This document shows, piece after piece, positions 16,958-27,831 of a DNA stretch of 64,000 nucleotides (its first letter is position 1; each line of letters starts with the position of its first letter). Below the pieces are notes generated by a model. That model was not told where the DNA came from and made no database searches. It was given only the letters and a program-made list of their open reading frames with translations. Location: contig JAUQPB010000002.1 of NCBI GenBank assembly GCA_030550585.1, positions 144,001 to 208,000 on the forward strand, read 5' to 3'. Made by a program: the position numbers and the translations under genes. The DNA comes from Thermoproteota archaeon (lineage in GTDB: Archaea; Thermoproteota; Thermoprotei_A; Sulfolobales; Ignisphaeraceae).

Positions 16958-17446
16958 CTAAACCTTTCTAATCTTTTTGAGGTACTCTATAATTCCACCT
17001 GACATTAGTATCTCTAGTGCCATTCCACTTAAACCTTTGCATGCAACTTTTTTAGAATTGTTTATTGTAACCTCGCCAGACACTAGATCGATTTTTATAG
17101 AATCCCCATCTCTAACCTCTTTTGATATTCCTGGGCATATGATGACTGGCAAACCATTGTTTATTGCATTTCTATAGAATATCCTTGCAAAGGACTCTGC
17201 TACAACAGCCTTTACACCTGCAGCCTTAATAGCTATGGCTGCCTGCTCCCTTGAAGACCCCATTCCAAATACCTTACCAGCAACTATTATAGCGCCATTG
17301 GCTTTCTTATAGAATTCGGGGTCTATAGACTCAAAGACGTGTTGTGCAAGGTATTGTGGATCTGTATACTTTAGATGTTTAGCTGGTATAATGACATCTG
17401 TGTCTATCTTATCGCCAAGTTTTATAACCCTTCCCTCGATTATCAC
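16958..17446 (-). CDS. 3-isopropylmalate dehydratase / homoaconitase small subunit
   Basis: The 162-residue swivel subunit of a LeuCD-type hydro-lyase. [15 protein letters not shown] (about 11-25) is the typical IPMI-family N-terminus, and [21 protein letters not shown] (near 62) the serine-arginine substrate-binding motif. The substrate-specificity loop reads AKHLKYTD, neither the canonical homoaconitase YLRT nor the usual IPMI form. It overlaps the large subunit gene by 4 nt. It may serve leucine, lysine (homoaconitate) or both pathways; contrast with the second pair at 54680-56467. Confidence 0.82.
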   Translation of the reverse strand: MIIEGRVIKLGDKIDTDVIIPAKHLKYTDPQYLAQHVFESIDPEFYKKANGAIIVAGKVFGMGSSREQAAIAIKAAGVKAVVAESFARIFYRNAINNGLPVIICPGISKEVRDGDSIKIDLVSGEVTINNSKKVACKGLSGMALEILMSGGIIEYLKKIRKV

Positions 17447-18693
17447 ATTACATCACCTGGTTCAACAATCTTGCCGCTCACAGCTGTTGTAGCAGCTATA
17501 GCAGGGCCTGAGAGATATATTTTTGCTTGGGGGCTACCCATTCTACCAACAAAATTCCTATTTGACGTTGAAACAACAACTTCGCCGGGAGCTGCAATAC
17601 CGAAGTGTCCTCCTATGCAAGGACCACATGTTCCATATGTTACTATACAACCTGCTTCCACAAGGGTTTGTATGTAGCCTAGCTCCATAGCTTTTCTAAA
17701 CACATTCCAAGATGCTGGAACGGCTATGCATCTTGACTTCACCTTTTTCCCTTTCATTATTTTTGCAGCTATCTCAAAATCTGATAGTCTGCCATTGGTG
17801 CAGGAGCCTATGAATACATAGTCAACCTCTGTACCCCACACATCTCTAACACTTTTAACATTATCAACGCTGTGTGGGGCGGCTACAAGGAAATCAACTT
17901 TATCGAGTTCTATAGTGTATTCATCTACGTACTCAGCATCTGGATCAGGGGTTATAGTTTTGGGTTCGAAACCTCTTTCTGTCTTCACATAGTTTACGGT
18001 TACAGAGTCTGGCACAAACATTAGTGTATCGGCATTCATCTCTATACCCATATTAGCTACAGTCACTCTATAGTCCATTGGAAAGCTCTGTGGGTTGTCG
18101 ACAAATACCTCTATCGACATACCATTGAAATAGTCGGCTTTGAAAACCCTCAGAATCTCTAGTGCCACCTCCTTGCCCGTGCGCCACTCTTTAAGAGCTC
18201 CTGTAAGCTTTATCTTGAATGGCTGCGGAACAGTAAGCCAGGTTCTACCAGTTAAGACAATCGCTGCAATATCGCTTGCCCCAAGGCCTTGGGCAAACGC
18301 CCCTAGTGCACCAGATGTTGTTGTGTGGCTATCAGCCGCCATAACAACTTGTCCAGGTAAAACATACCTTTCTATCAAAACCTGGTGAAGAATTCCAAAG
18401 CCTACGTCATGAAAGTTTTTAATCCCGTGTTTCCTAGCAAACAATCTTATGTGTTGCTGAATTTCAGCGCTTCTAACATCTGGTGGTGGAACAAGGTGGT
18501 CAAAAGCTATGACAAGCGAATCAATATTGTGTATTTTTACATTGCCTGTTTTTTCCATAACTTCTATAACATGATATCCTGTTAGATCATGAAAAGCTAC
18601 AACATCTACGGCAACCTCTATAACATCACCAGGAGATACTACTCTTCCTGATGCCCTCTCTAAGATTTTTTCTGTGAGGGTCTTACCCACCAT
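17443..18693 (-). CDS. 3-isopropylmalate dehydratase / homoaconitase large subunit
   Basis: The 416-residue catalytic subunit holding a [4Fe-4S] cluster. The three cluster cysteines are visible in GSCTNGR (near 298) and GTCGPCIGG (near 357), with [15 protein letters not shown] (near 120) and [10 protein letters not shown] (near 382) also conserved. It isomerises 2-isopropylmalate and/or homocitrate. The gene is separate from other leucine or lysine genes, preceded by a TATA-like ATTTTAAGC region near 18730. Together with the small subunit it is the more standard LeuCD pair of the two in the window. Confidence 0.85.
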   Translation of the reverse strand: MVGKTLTEKILERASGRVVSPGDVIEVAVDVVAFHDLTGYHVIEVMEKTGNVKIHNIDSLVIAFDHLVPPPDVRSAEIQQHIRLFARKHGIKNFHDVGFGILHQVLIERYVLPGQVVMAADSHTTTSGALGAFAQGLGASDIAAIVLTGRTWLTVPQPFKIKLTGALKEWRTGKEVALEILRVFKADYFNGMSIEVFVDNPQSFPMDYRVTVANMGIEMNADTLMFVPDSVTVNYVKTERGFEPKTITPDPDAEYVDEYTIELDKVDFLVAAPHSVDNVKSVRDVWGTEVDYVFIGSCTNGRLSDFEIAAKIMKGKKVKSRCIAVPASWNVFRKAMELGYIQTLVEAGCIVTYGTCGPCIGGHFGIAAPGEVVVSTSNRNFVGRMGSPQAKIYLSGPAIAATTAVSGKIVEPGDVM

Positions 18694-18897
18694 CTATGCA
18701 CCAAGCAAAGTATCTTGAACACAAAATAAAAGCTTAAAATATTATTGTACACAATAAACATTTTTAATCACATCCAAAATGACCAGAGACAATATTTAGA
18801 CGCATGCTGGCATGATAATGGTTTCTATAAGCAGAAAGCATGTTGAGACAAGAAAACTATATGCATCTCAGCATCTTCCTTATCGAAAATGCAAACT

Positions 18898-19899
18898 TCA
18901 CAGCCTGAACCTCTTTGGCTGTTTTAAACTCTTCTTTTCCCAGTCAACAGTGACTTTTCTCTTTGCACCTTTAACCATATTGACATAGTTTATTGCAGAT
19001 AATGCTGCTATAACTCCTGAGGCAGCAGATATTATGGCTTGCTTGTATGGGGTGTTGCTTGCAATGTCTCCCGCGGCGAAGAGACCAGGTGTTTTGGTCG
19101 CCCCTAGGCTATCCACAATAATCTCGCCTTTTTCTGTAATGTCTACATATTGCTTTAGGAAGTCTATTCTTGTTTCAAAGCCTATTTCAACGAATAGCGC
19201 ATCTACCAAGAGCTCTACTTTTTCAGCACCTCTTTTAATAACAACCTTTTCTAGTTTTTTATCACCGTTTATCTCCTCAACAGTGTAACCCTCAAAGACC
19301 TTTACGTTGCTAAACTTCTTTGCATAGTCTATGCTGTGGTCACTATGATAGGGCACAATGTAATACACCTCTCTAGCTAGTGGTGCAAGCAACCCAAGGT
19401 TTTCAACACCTTTCTCACCGAAGCTCACTAATGCAACGGTCTTTCCCTTATATAGTGGGGCATCACAGATAACACAGTAGCTCAGCCCCTTACCAACGAA
19501 AGAATCTTCTTTGCTTAGACCAAGCTTCCTGGGGGCCTTACCACATGCTGCGATAACAGCTATAGACCTTATGACCAAGCCTTTCTTGGTTCTCGCTACA
19601 AAGAACCCATTAGCTTTCTCTAAGCTGACAACCTCATCAACTATGATCTCGGCATTAAATGACATAGCTTGTTGCTGTATCTTCAGAACCAACTCTATGC
19701 CTGGGGCTGGATCGAAACCAGGGTAATTCTCTATTATACTTGCATATGAGAGCTGGCCGCCAATGTCAAGAGCGACAACAGTTACCTTCAAGTTTTGCCT
19801 AGCGATGTAAAGAGCGGCTGAAAGCCCCGCTACACCGCCGCCAATCACTAAAACATCTGTGTTTATTTCCCTCTCCTCAACACCGAAATCTCTTTCCAT
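18898..19899 (-). CDS. trxB: Thioredoxin reductase-like NAD(P)H:disulfide oxidoreductase
   Basis: A 333-residue FAD flavoprotein. The FAD motif VIGGGVAGLSAAL is at about 20-32, the redox-active pair is CVIC (near 142), and the second FAD-binding motif TKTPGLFAAGDIAS lies near 265. GGQLSYASIIENYPGF is typical of thioredoxin reductases. It reduces thioredoxin or glutaredoxin-like proteins using NAD(P)H. The usual GxGxxA of the NADPH domain is altered (VSFGEKGVENLGLLA), so cofactor preference may differ. The C-terminus (KSLKQPKRFRL) is basic. Confidence 0.85.
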   Translation of the reverse strand: MERDFGVEEREINTDVLVIGGGVAGLSAALYIARQNLKVTVVALDIGGQLSYASIIENYPGFDPAPGIELVLKIQQQAMSFNAEIIVDEVVSLEKANGFFVARTKKGLVIRSIAVIAACGKAPRKLGLSKEDSFVGKGLSYCVICDAPLYKGKTVALVSFGEKGVENLGLLAPLAREVYYIVPYHSDHSIDYAKKFSNVKVFEGYTVEEINGDKKLEKVVIKRGAEKVELLVDALFVEIGFETRIDFLKQYVDITEKGEIIVDSLGATKTPGLFAAGDIASNTPYKQAIISAASGVIAALSAINYVNMVKGAKRKVTVDWEKKSLKQPKRFRL

Positions 19900-19942
19900 A
19901 AACTACACCTGTGCTGAATCGACTAGATATTGCGGCAATGAG

Positions 19943-19952
19943 GCTTATAAGC
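19943..19952 (-). promoter_or_regulatory. TATA box of the thioredoxin reductase gene
   Basis: The palindromic GCTTATAAGC places a start near 19920, about 20 nt before the ATG at 19899. Confidence 0.45.
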
Positions 19953-20033
19953 ATACCCATGTTTAAAGACAGCGTCAACCCCTCTTAATGTTCATAAAAA
20001 TTTATTTTAAGGCAAAGCACAATATATTTTAGA

Positions 20034-21947
20034 TTGGAAATGATTGGCATAATTCTTGCAGCTGGCTATGGAACTAGATTGCATCCTATAACACTCGAAA
20101 TGCCTAAGACGATGATTGAGTTGGAACCCGGTGTCTCTATTCTAGATTATATAGTAAGTGCATTTAAAGATGTTGAGATTTCTGAGATATATGTTGCTAC
20201 AAGAGAAGATGTTTCGCATTTCTTTTTGAAGAGAGGCGATGTAAAGGTTCTTGTTGTAGACGTTAAGGAGGGTGATGGAAATCTCTGGACACTCTACCAA
20301 GCAATTTCTAGTCTGAAGTCCATGGGCATAGAAGATGATGTTGTGCTTTCTATGTCTGATCATGTATATGAATACGCTATTATTAGAAAACTTGTTAAGG
20401 CAGCTAGAAACTCCTCAAAGCTCTATATATGCTTAGATAAGCTGATTCGTGGAAGAGATGCTGTTGAAGGCCTTAAAATAGTTGTTGATGGCAATACAGT
20501 TGTTTTATCAGGTAAAAATATACCGCCTTATAGCGGGATAGATACTGGGCTATTTTTTATACCTAAATCCATTTTTCCATATATAGAAAAGATTGTTTTG
20601 GAGAAGGGTAGAAAAGCATCGTTATCTGACATGATCAATGCTTTGGCTAAGGAGAACCTCGTTGGATATGTTGATGTCTCAGGCTATCTCTGGCAAGATG
20701 TAGACACTCTCGAAGATGTTGAAAGGGTTAGGAAACTCTATTGGAAGATACTGTCGAGAAACCTTGTAAAGGATAGTGACGGTGTTGTGTCAAGGTATAT
20801 CAACAGGAGGATATCTACAGCAATAAGTATCAGTATGTATAAAGCCAGGGTTTTCATACATCCAAACATATTAACAGTTATAGTGTTTATTATAGGTGTT
20901 GTGGCGTCGATATTGCTGTTTACTGGACATGATATTGTCGGAGCTCTTCTAGCTTTGCTATCATCTATACTGGATGGCGTGGATGGTGAAGTCGCTCGTT
21001 TATACAATGCTAAATCTAGATTTGGCGCAATGTTGGATACATTGCTTGATAGAATAGTTGATGTGTTGCTACTATCCGCGATATTTTATCAGATGGTGCA
21101 AGGCTCTATCCAGCTAGGCAACACAATACTTACTGTGTATGTACTATTGTATGCCTTGTCATTACTAGGCTCAATATATGTTAGCTATATCAGCAATGTC
21201 ATAGAAGATAAAGAGTATGTGGCTAGTCTTAGAAGTCAGTTCCCATGGGCAACAAGAGATGTAAGAATATTTGTTCTAGCACTTGCCACAGTTTTTAAAG
21301 CCTATGAATATGGCTTAATGTATATAGCTTTTTCGAGCTGGGTCTTCATAGCTAGGTCGTTAGCGCACAGTTTCAAAAGTGAAGCAAAGACAAGGTCAAA
21401 GCTGTTTACATTGCTCACTAGTAGACGTCAGATTAAGCCCTATATAGAGAAGCCATTTGCAGTATTAATTGAGGAAACAATATTCTATCTGTTGCTTCTA
21501 GCAATTCTGATACCCTTAACAAATACTGCTTTAGCCAAAATCAACAGCTATGTTGATCTTGATGTAAAAAGTCCATACCCTCTTCTATGGGAATTTATAG
21601 CATCTATAGAGATAGCTACAATAGTTTATCTATTCTACAGATTCATGAAAGGGTTTATCACAATTCTAACAACACTCAAAAATAAGGTGGTTGAGAAGTT
21701 ATGGATTACCCCAACTGTTTATCAAAGAATCATTAAAAGAGGTCTTATACTAGCTCTAATTATGTTATCTACATATCCGATAAACTACGTCATGGCATTA
21801 GCCGGTGTAGAAAAAGAGATCAAGGATCTTGGCAACTACATACTTATGATAATAACATTTGTTGCTATAGTAATGCTCTTACTAGATATTGCCAAAGCAT
21901 TTGAACATATAATTAGAGGCTATATTCTAAAGAAGAATAGAGATTGA
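20034..21947 (+). CDS. Bifunctional inositol-1-phosphate cytidylyltransferase / DIPP synthase
   Basis: Makes CDP-inositol and then condenses it with inositol-1-phosphate to di-myo-inositol-phosphate-phosphate, precursor of the hyperthermophile solute di-myo-inositol phosphate. Residues 1-240 are a nucleotidyltransferase domain (LAAGYGTRL at about 8-16). Residues about 255-420 are a membrane CDP-alcohol phosphatidyltransferase with the full motif DGVDGEVAR...G...D...D near 315. At 637 residues it is about 200 longer than typical fused enzymes; the extra C-terminus has several membrane helices. TTG at 20034 or the ATG at 20040 could start it. Confidence 0.82.
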   Translation: MEMIGIILAAGYGTRLHPITLEMPKTMIELEPGVSILDYIVSAFKDVEISEIYVATREDVSHFFLKRGDVKVLVVDVKEGDGNLWTLYQAISSLKSMGIEDDVVLSMSDHVYEYAIIRKLVKAARNSSKLYICLDKLIRGRDAVEGLKIVVDGNTVVLSGKNIPPYSGIDTGLFFIPKSIFPYIEKIVLEKGRKASLSDMINALAKENLVGYVDVSGYLWQDVDTLEDVERVRKLYWKILSRNLVKDSDGVVSRYINRRISTAISISMYKARVFIHPNILTVIVFIIGVVASILLFTGHDIVGALLALLSSILDGVDGEVARLYNAKSRFGAMLDTLLDRIVDVLLLSAIFYQMVQGSIQLGNTILTVYVLLYALSLLGSIYVSYISNVIEDKEYVASLRSQFPWATRDVRIFVLALATVFKAYEYGLMYIAFSSWVFIARSLAHSFKSEAKTRSKLFTLLTSRRQIKPYIEKPFAVLIEETIFYLLLLAILIPLTNTALAKINSYVDLDVKSPYPLLWEFIASIEIATIVYLFYRFMKGFITILTTLKNKVVEKLWITPTVYQRIIKRGLILALIMLSTYPINYVMALAGVEKEIKDLGNYILMIITFVAIVMLLLDIAKAFEHIIRGYILKKNRD

Positions 21948-21983
21948 CTATATTTAACCTACATCCTTAATAAATTTGTTATT

Positions 21984-24900
21984 TTATGAGATAGGCACTG
22001 TTATGTCTTCTATGCTGCTCCAGAACATCTTCATATCTTTTATGTCGTTAATGTCTATAGAGAACTTTGATAGACTTTTGGCAAATTCTAGTCCAAGTCT
22101 GTGATCTAGTATGAGCGGTATGACTAGGTCTGCTGCATATCTTCTAATCCTATAGTCTTTTTCTGGTGCATAGCCTGTTGTTATCACCAAGTCGATTCTA
22201 TTGTTTATCATATATTCAATGACCGTGGACTCTGGAACTGTGTCAGCATTTTTAACAGGCATGGTATCTACTGTAATGGTTTTGTATCCCATATCACTAA
22301 AGATTTTAGCGGCATCTTCAAGTTCCTTAAACAGTTTTTGAAGCGGATTATATATCAAAACCATATTGCTTTTTGAGGGTAGCCTATTTCCAGATACGCT
22401 AAGCCAACTCAATATAAGCGCATTTTCAAAGTTTCTAGAAATTGTAGCAACTTCGCCAACACTTCTCATTTCAGGCCCCAAAAATGGGTATGCACCTCTT
22501 AGCCTCGCCCACGAGAATTGAGGAGATTTAACTCCAAACCATTTTGGCACGAGCAAATTGAACTTATTTTCATGTACAGCAGACTCGATTCTGCCTAGTA
22601 GAGACGCCTCAACAGCAGCTTTCATTAGGTTGTAGCCTGTGACCTTGCTTGTAAATGGCATTGATCTGCTTGCTCTCAAATTCAATTCGATTACATATAT
22701 GTTTCCATCTTTATAGAGCATCTGTAAATTGTATGGACCTTTAATATTTAGAACCTCGTTTAATCTCATAGCTATTTTACAAGCCTCTACAACAACGTTC
22801 TCAGGGAGCGTTCTATATGGTATAGACATTGTGGCGTCGCCACTATGAACACCAGCATATTCTACATGCTCTATAACAGTTCCTATAGCCGTCTTCCCAT
22901 CTCCGACAGCATCAACCTCAAATTCTATTGCACCATCTATAAACTTTGACACGACAACAGGGTATTTCGGCGATATCTTTGCAGCCCTTGTTATATAGTC
23001 TATAAGCTCCTTTCTATTCCATGCAATATTCATTGCAGATCCACTTAGCACGTAACTCGGCCTTACAAGAACCGGGTAGCCAACGTCCTCAGCAAACTTG
23101 ATAACCTCATTAACATTTGACGCCTCTATCCATGGAGGCTGCTTAATGTTCAGTTCATCAAGTAGCTTACTAAACAAGGCTCTATTCTCGGCTCTATGAA
23201 CACTATAGCCAGCTGTGCCAAGTAGTGGCAAACCTCTTTTCTCTAATTCCCATGCAATATTATTAGATATTTGCCCTCCTAGAAATGCTACAATACCCTT
23301 TGGCTTTTCAACATCATATATATCCATAACCCTTTCAACAGTTATTTCATCAAAGTATAGCTTTTCATTCATATCCCAGTCTGTTGAAACAGTCTCTGGG
23401 TTATAGTTAACCACTATAACCTCATAGCCAAGCTTTCTAGCCTCATCAGCATAAGATACGATACTCCAATCAAACTCGACACTAACACCTATCCTGAATC
23501 CTCCAGCACCGAGAACCATTATCTTAGGCTTTGAACTGTCAAATGAGATGTCGTGCTCCCATCCATTATACGTTACATACAGATAATTGGTCTGCGCAGG
23601 CCACTCAGCAGCGAGAGTGTCTATCTGTTTCACAACAGGTTCTACACCAAACATCTTTCTAAGCTTTCTAACCTCATCTAGATCCATATTCAATGCTTTT
23701 GCAAGTTGCTCGTCACTGAAGCCTAACCTCTTACCCTCTGCTATTATACTTGCAAGAGTTTTTTCGTTGATGTTAGACGAATTTCTAAGTTTCTTTAAAT
23801 TCTCGTAAAACTCTACAACAATTTTTATTTGCTTCAAGAAGTGTTTGTCTATTCCGGTCAGCTCATATATTGTATCGACATCAACGCCATGTTTAAATGC
23901 TTTTGCAACCCATATAGGCCAGTATGGCTCTCTCCTCCTAATTCTCTCCAATACATAGCTAAGCGATATAGTATCATCCTCGTATATCCTCCCACCAACA
24001 AGACCAGGCTCGCCGATGTCAAGCATTCTCAATGCTTTCTGCAATGCCTCTAGAAACGTTCTTCCAATTGACATAACCTCTCCAACGCTCTTCATTTCTG
24101 TTCCAAGCGACCTTTCCACATATGGAAACTTGTCCAAATCCCATCTCGGGATCTTTATCACAACATAGTCTAGGCTTGGCTCAAAACATGCCGAAGTCTT
24201 GCCTGTAACCTTGTTCAGAACCTCGTATAGTCTATATCCAAGTGCGAGTTTCGCGGCTATATATGCTAGTGGATACCCGGTTGCCTTGCTGGCTAGGGCA
24301 CTGCTCCTCGACATTCTTGGATTGGTTTCTATAACATAGGCTTCTTCACTGTTCCAAGGATTTAGAGCGACTTGAACATTCCCCTCGCCCACAAGCATAA
24401 TAGCCCTTTCAGTGGCTATAGATAGGTTTCTAGATAGCTGGTACTCAAAATCTGTGAGTGTTTGACAGGGTGCTACAACAATTGACTCTCCTGTGTGCAC
24501 ACCCATTGGATCGAGATTCTCTAGACACGCCACAGCAGCTACATTGTCATAAGCATCTCTAACAACCTCAAACTCGATTTCTTTCCAATGATGGAGATAC
24601 TTTTCAATAAGCACTTCACCGATTTCTGATTGTGCAAAAGCTGCTCTAAGTTTCTTCACAAGCTCTTCTTTTCTCCAGGCAACAAAGCTCCCGGCTCCTC
24701 CAAGATTGAAACTCACTCTAACCATGACTGGGTATCCCATCTCCTCCGCTATTTTTGTGGCCTCCTCTATGGATGTTGTAGCTTTGCTTGGTGGAACAGG
24801 TATGCCGTGTCTAAGCATGGTTTCTCTAAATAATGATCTAGACAAAGCTCTTCTAACACCCTCTATTGGGGTTCCCAAAACCTTCACGCCATATTTCTCG

Positions 24901-25214
24901 AGAACCCCATCATCATGCAGTTTTACGCCAATGCTCAGAGCTGTTTGGCCTCCAAAACCTATGAGAATTCCATCGGGTCTCTCAATCTCTATAACCTTTG
25001 CAACGTACTCTGGTTTTAGGGGGAGCAGATAAACCTTGTCAGCAAACTTATAGCTTGTCTGGATTGTTGCTATGTTTGGATTGATCAAGATGGTTTCTAT
25101 ACCCTCCTCTTTCAATGCCTTTAAAGCTTGGTTACCACTATAATCGAATTCAGCAGCCTCTGCAATCTTGATGGCGCCAGAGCCTATCACGAGAACCTTC
25201 TTAGCCACCTCCAT
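21984..25214 (-). CDS. carB: Carbamoyl-phosphate synthase large subunit
   Basis: The 1076-residue synthetase subunit makes carbamoyl phosphate from ammonia, bicarbonate and two ATP for arginine and pyrimidines. Two homologous ATP-grasp halves are visible: the first begins [21 protein letters not shown], the second [21 protein letters not shown] near residue 555, each followed by glycine-rich loops and [11 protein letters not shown] / [12 protein letters not shown] signatures. The last 130 residues form the regulatory MGS-like domain. It overlaps carA by 14 nt and is the last gene of argG-argH-carA-carB. Confidence 0.95.
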   Translation of the reverse strand: MEVAKKVLVIGSGAIKIAEAAEFDYSGNQALKALKEEGIETILINPNIATIQTSYKFADKVYLLPLKPEYVAKVIEIERPDGILIGFGGQTALSIGVKLHDDGVLEKYGVKVLGTPIEGVRRALSRSLFRETMLRHGIPVPPSKATTSIEEATKIAEEMGYPVMVRVSFNLGGAGSFVAWRKEELVKKLRAAFAQSEIGEVLIEKYLHHWKEIEFEVVRDAYDNVAAVACLENLDPMGVHTGESIVVAPCQTLTDFEYQLSRNLSIATERAIMLVGEGNVQVALNPWNSEEAYVIETNPRMSRSSALASKATGYPLAYIAAKLALGYRLYEVLNKVTGKTSACFEPSLDYVVIKIPRWDLDKFPYVERSLGTEMKSVGEVMSIGRTFLEALQKALRMLDIGEPGLVGGRIYEDDTISLSYVLERIRRREPYWPIWVAKAFKHGVDVDTIYELTGIDKHFLKQIKIVVEFYENLKKLRNSSNINEKTLASIIAEGKRLGFSDEQLAKALNMDLDEVRKLRKMFGVEPVVKQIDTLAAEWPAQTNYLYVTYNGWEHDISFDSSKPKIMVLGAGGFRIGVSVEFDWSIVSYADEARKLGYEVIVVNYNPETVSTDWDMNEKLYFDEITVERVMDIYDVEKPKGIVAFLGGQISNNIAWELEKRGLPLLGTAGYSVHRAENRALFSKLLDELNIKQPPWIEASNVNEVIKFAEDVGYPVLVRPSYVLSGSAMNIAWNRKELIDYITRAAKISPKYPVVVSKFIDGAIEFEVDAVGDGKTAIGTVIEHVEYAGVHSGDATMSIPYRTLPENVVVEACKIAMRLNEVLNIKGPYNLQMLYKDGNIYVIELNLRASRSMPFTSKVTGYNLMKAAVEASLLGRIESAVHENKFNLLVPKWFGVKSPQFSWARLRGAYPFLGPEMRSVGEVATISRNFENALILSWLSVSGNRLPSKSNMVLIYNPLQKLFKELEDAAKIFSDMGYKTITVDTMPVKNADTVPESTVIEYMINNRIDLVITTGYAPEKDYRIRRYAADLVIPLILDHRLGLEFAKSLSKFSIDINDIKDMKMFWSSIEDITVPIS

Positions 25215-26370
25215 GATTCAACACCATCTTTTTGAATTTTTCAAAAACCCATGTAGTGTCGTGGGGGCCTGGGCCACCCTCTGGATGAAACTGTGTTGCA
25301 ATTACAGGCAACTTCTTATGTATGACTCCCTCAACTGATTTGTCATCTATATTCTTGAACCATACAATCAAATCTGACTCTTCTAAGCTCTTCTCGTCAA
25401 CTGCATAGCCATGATTCTGCGTAGTTATATAACTTCTACCAGTTAGAACATCGACAACGCCTTTGTTTGGCCCTCTATGACCATATCTAAGCTTATATAT
25501 CTTAGCTCCGAGTGATAAGGATATGAGTTGAAGACCAAGGCATATTCCAAGAACAGGCTTACCAGATTCAACAAGTTCTCTAACAGTTTTGATCTGGTCA
25601 CTTAGAACAGCTGGGTTTCCAGGCCCATTACTAACAACAATTCCATCGGCATTGTCAAGCAATTCGTCTGCCTTGGACCAGCATGGATATCTAACAACCT
25701 TGAAGCCATATCTTAGCAACCATCTCAAAATACCATATTTTAAGCCACAGTCAAGAATGGCTATCTTTGCTACGGGTTTGGTAAGAGGCTCATACTCAAT
25801 TACTGTTTTGGGTGAAACAGCATAGGCAAAGTTCTTTATATCGTATCTTTCAGCTGTTTTCAGTTTTCTTTCTAGCTCCTCCCACGAAACCTCTTCGCCC
25901 TCTGGGAAAGTTGCTATAACACCCATCATAACACCCTGCTCTCTAATCTCCTTGACCAAGGCTCTTGTATCAACTTTGTACATGCCAGGGACACCGCTCT
26001 TCAAAAGCCATGTATGTAAATCGTATATGCTTAGATAGTGGTTTGGTGGAGGCAATTCAGAGACTATGAACCCCTCAACCTGTATTCTATCAGATTCGTA
26101 GTTTAGCGGAACACCGCAGTAGCTATGCGCTTTTGTTGGAACTCCATAGCATCCAACCATTGGATGTGTCCACAGAAGGATTTGCCCAGCATAGCTTGGA
26201 TCCGTCAAAGCCTCTACATAACCTGTCATGCTTGTTGAAAATACAACCTCTCCTACTCTAGTTTCTTCAGCACCAAAGCCACATCCTTCCACAGCATCAC
26301 CATTTTCAAGTAGCAAACGGCTACGTAGTCCTGTATCGCATTTCAGATGCTTAATTGTCTTAATCTGCAA
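25201..26370 (-). CDS. carA: Carbamoyl-phosphate synthase small subunit (glutaminase)
   Basis: The 389-residue subunit hydrolyses glutamine and channels ammonia to CarB. The N-terminal CPSase domain ([20 protein letters not shown]) is followed by a class I glutamine amidotransferase domain with [10 protein letters not shown], the nucleophile loop [10 protein letters not shown] (near 272) and the HPEGGPGP histidine-glutamate pair near 363. It is preceded by argH (25-nt gap) and overlaps carB, consistent with arginine-linked expression. Confidence 0.94.
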   Translation of the reverse strand: MQIKTIKHLKCDTGLRSRLLLENGDAVEGCGFGAEETRVGEVVFSTSMTGYVEALTDPSYAGQILLWTHPMVGCYGVPTKAHSYCGVPLNYESDRIQVEGFIVSELPPPNHYLSIYDLHTWLLKSGVPGMYKVDTRALVKEIREQGVMMGVIATFPEGEEVSWEELERKLKTAERYDIKNFAYAVSPKTVIEYEPLTKPVAKIAILDCGLKYGILRWLLRYGFKVVRYPCWSKADELLDNADGIVVSNGPGNPAVLSDQIKTVRELVESGKPVLGICLGLQLISLSLGAKIYKLRYGHRGPNKGVVDVLTGRSYITTQNHGYAVDEKSLEESDLIVWFKNIDDKSVEGVIHKKLPVIATQFHPEGGPGPHDTTWVFEKFKKMVLNHGGG

Positions 26371-26395
26371 TGACCCTCACCTACATTTTTCAAAA

Positions 26396-27802
26396 TTAGC
26401 TTAAAAGTGTTGAGGTACACTTCTCAATTGCTAGTGAAACGTTCTTAACATTACTTCTGTCTCTTTCAAGTCTTGTCCAAGCATCTTCAAGCACTCTCTT
26501 CATGTTTATTTCCATAGGCCTATTCTTAACCATGTTCCAAATATCTTCGGGCGTCAAGTTGAAATGTGATAGAACTTTTGATATGCATGCAGAGTCTATT
26601 GCTCCACAATCTTTAAACAATTTAGCGAGATTCAAATAAACTTCTCGTGCCGGTCTCCCGCTGGTTAAAGCAATGTATTCAACTAGATCACTGCTCCAAC
26701 AGGGCTTGTCCTCGATAAACTTCTGAACAAGGTTTTCGTCTATGGATAAACCATTTATAAAATCTTTGATAATATTCAATGTTTTTTGAACGATGTCGAT
26801 AGACTGCATCGCCACATTGTTTATTTCTTGAAGGTCTAGGTTATAGCCATAGGGAAGACCCTTGTATATCGACTGCGCTCCAAATGCCAGACCACAAACT
26901 TTTGCTGCGTTAGCTCTCACAATTTCCATTGTAACGAGATTTCTTTTGTGAGGCATAATGCTACTAGTTGCAATGTGTTCAACTGGAACCTTCAACGCGT
27001 TTGGTATAAGACTATTTAGAAATATCATATCCTCTGCCAACCTGCTCAACTCAAGCATTAGAAGCGATAGTGCGTTTAGATAATGGAGTATGAAAAGCCT
27101 TGATCCAGTTGAATAGTATGGCGGAATCGGGGAGGGATCGAGGCAGAGCATGGCTCCAACACTTTCCCTATCTAGGTTTATGATACTTCCACTGGCAGCG
27201 CCAGAGCCAAGTGGGTTTTCTCTCAACAGATCTAGACCTTGGTAAAGAAGCCTCCAGATATTGGCAAGGGTATGTTCATAAGATATGAAGTATGTGGAGG
27301 CCGAACCACATTGCGCGACCTGTCCATGGGTAAAGAAAGGTATTATAACATTTCTTAGCTCCGTCGCTTTACGTAGTAGAGACTCTCTAACATCTAAAAG
27401 CGTATTGAGAATCTCAATTATGGAATCTCTCAAATACATTCTTAGAACAGTTGCGATATGGTCGTTTCGGCTTCTACCAATAGCTATGTAACCGGCGTCA
27501 GCCTCCGCAAATTCGTAGAGATATGCTTCAAGAGCCTCAAAAGCATCTTCATACGAAGCTTTTGACTGCTCAATCCATTTGTATAACTGTTCTCCATCAG
27601 ATTTTGCCAAGTCCTTTAATATCCTAACAATCTCTTCGCCATGGCTCGTAGGGATTATACCTTGCCTCATTAGCGTTTTTACATGGGCTAACATGACCAT
27701 GATTATATATTTAACGATTCTTTTGTCGCTTTCTAAACTAGAAAAATACTTCTCAATAAAGTCTTTGGTTTGGCCAATAAAAATTCTGTATCGAAGAGTC
27801 AT
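26396..27802 (-). CDS. argH: Argininosuccinate lyase
   Basis: Last step of arginine synthesis: argininosuccinate to arginine and fumarate. The 468-residue protein carries the fumarase/lyase superfamily signature SSIMPHKRNLVTMEI (near 287), the GRSRNDHIATVLR segment with substrate-binding residues near 110, and THGQVAQCGSAS near 160. The usual flexible signature is GSSAMPHKRN or GSSMMPQKKNP; here it is TSSIMPHKRN, within family range. It is the second gene of the arg-car operon, 29 nt behind argG. Confidence 0.92.
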   Translation of the reverse strand: MTLRYRIFIGQTKDFIEKYFSSLESDKRIVKYIIMVMLAHVKTLMRQGIIPTSHGEEIVRILKDLAKSDGEQLYKWIEQSKASYEDAFEALEAYLYEFAEADAGYIAIGRSRNDHIATVLRMYLRDSIIEILNTLLDVRESLLRKATELRNVIIPFFTHGQVAQCGSASTYFISYEHTLANIWRLLYQGLDLLRENPLGSGAASGSIINLDRESVGAMLCLDPSPIPPYYSTGSRLFILHYLNALSLLMLELSRLAEDMIFLNSLIPNALKVPVEHIATSSIMPHKRNLVTMEIVRANAAKVCGLAFGAQSIYKGLPYGYNLDLQEINNVAMQSIDIVQKTLNIIKDFINGLSIDENLVQKFIEDKPCWSSDLVEYIALTSGRPAREVYLNLAKLFKDCGAIDSACISKVLSHFNLTPEDIWNMVKNRPMEINMKRVLEDAWTRLERDRSNVKNVSLAIEKCTSTLLS

Positions 27803-27831
27803 ATCATCAAAACCTTATTAAAGGATGGTTT

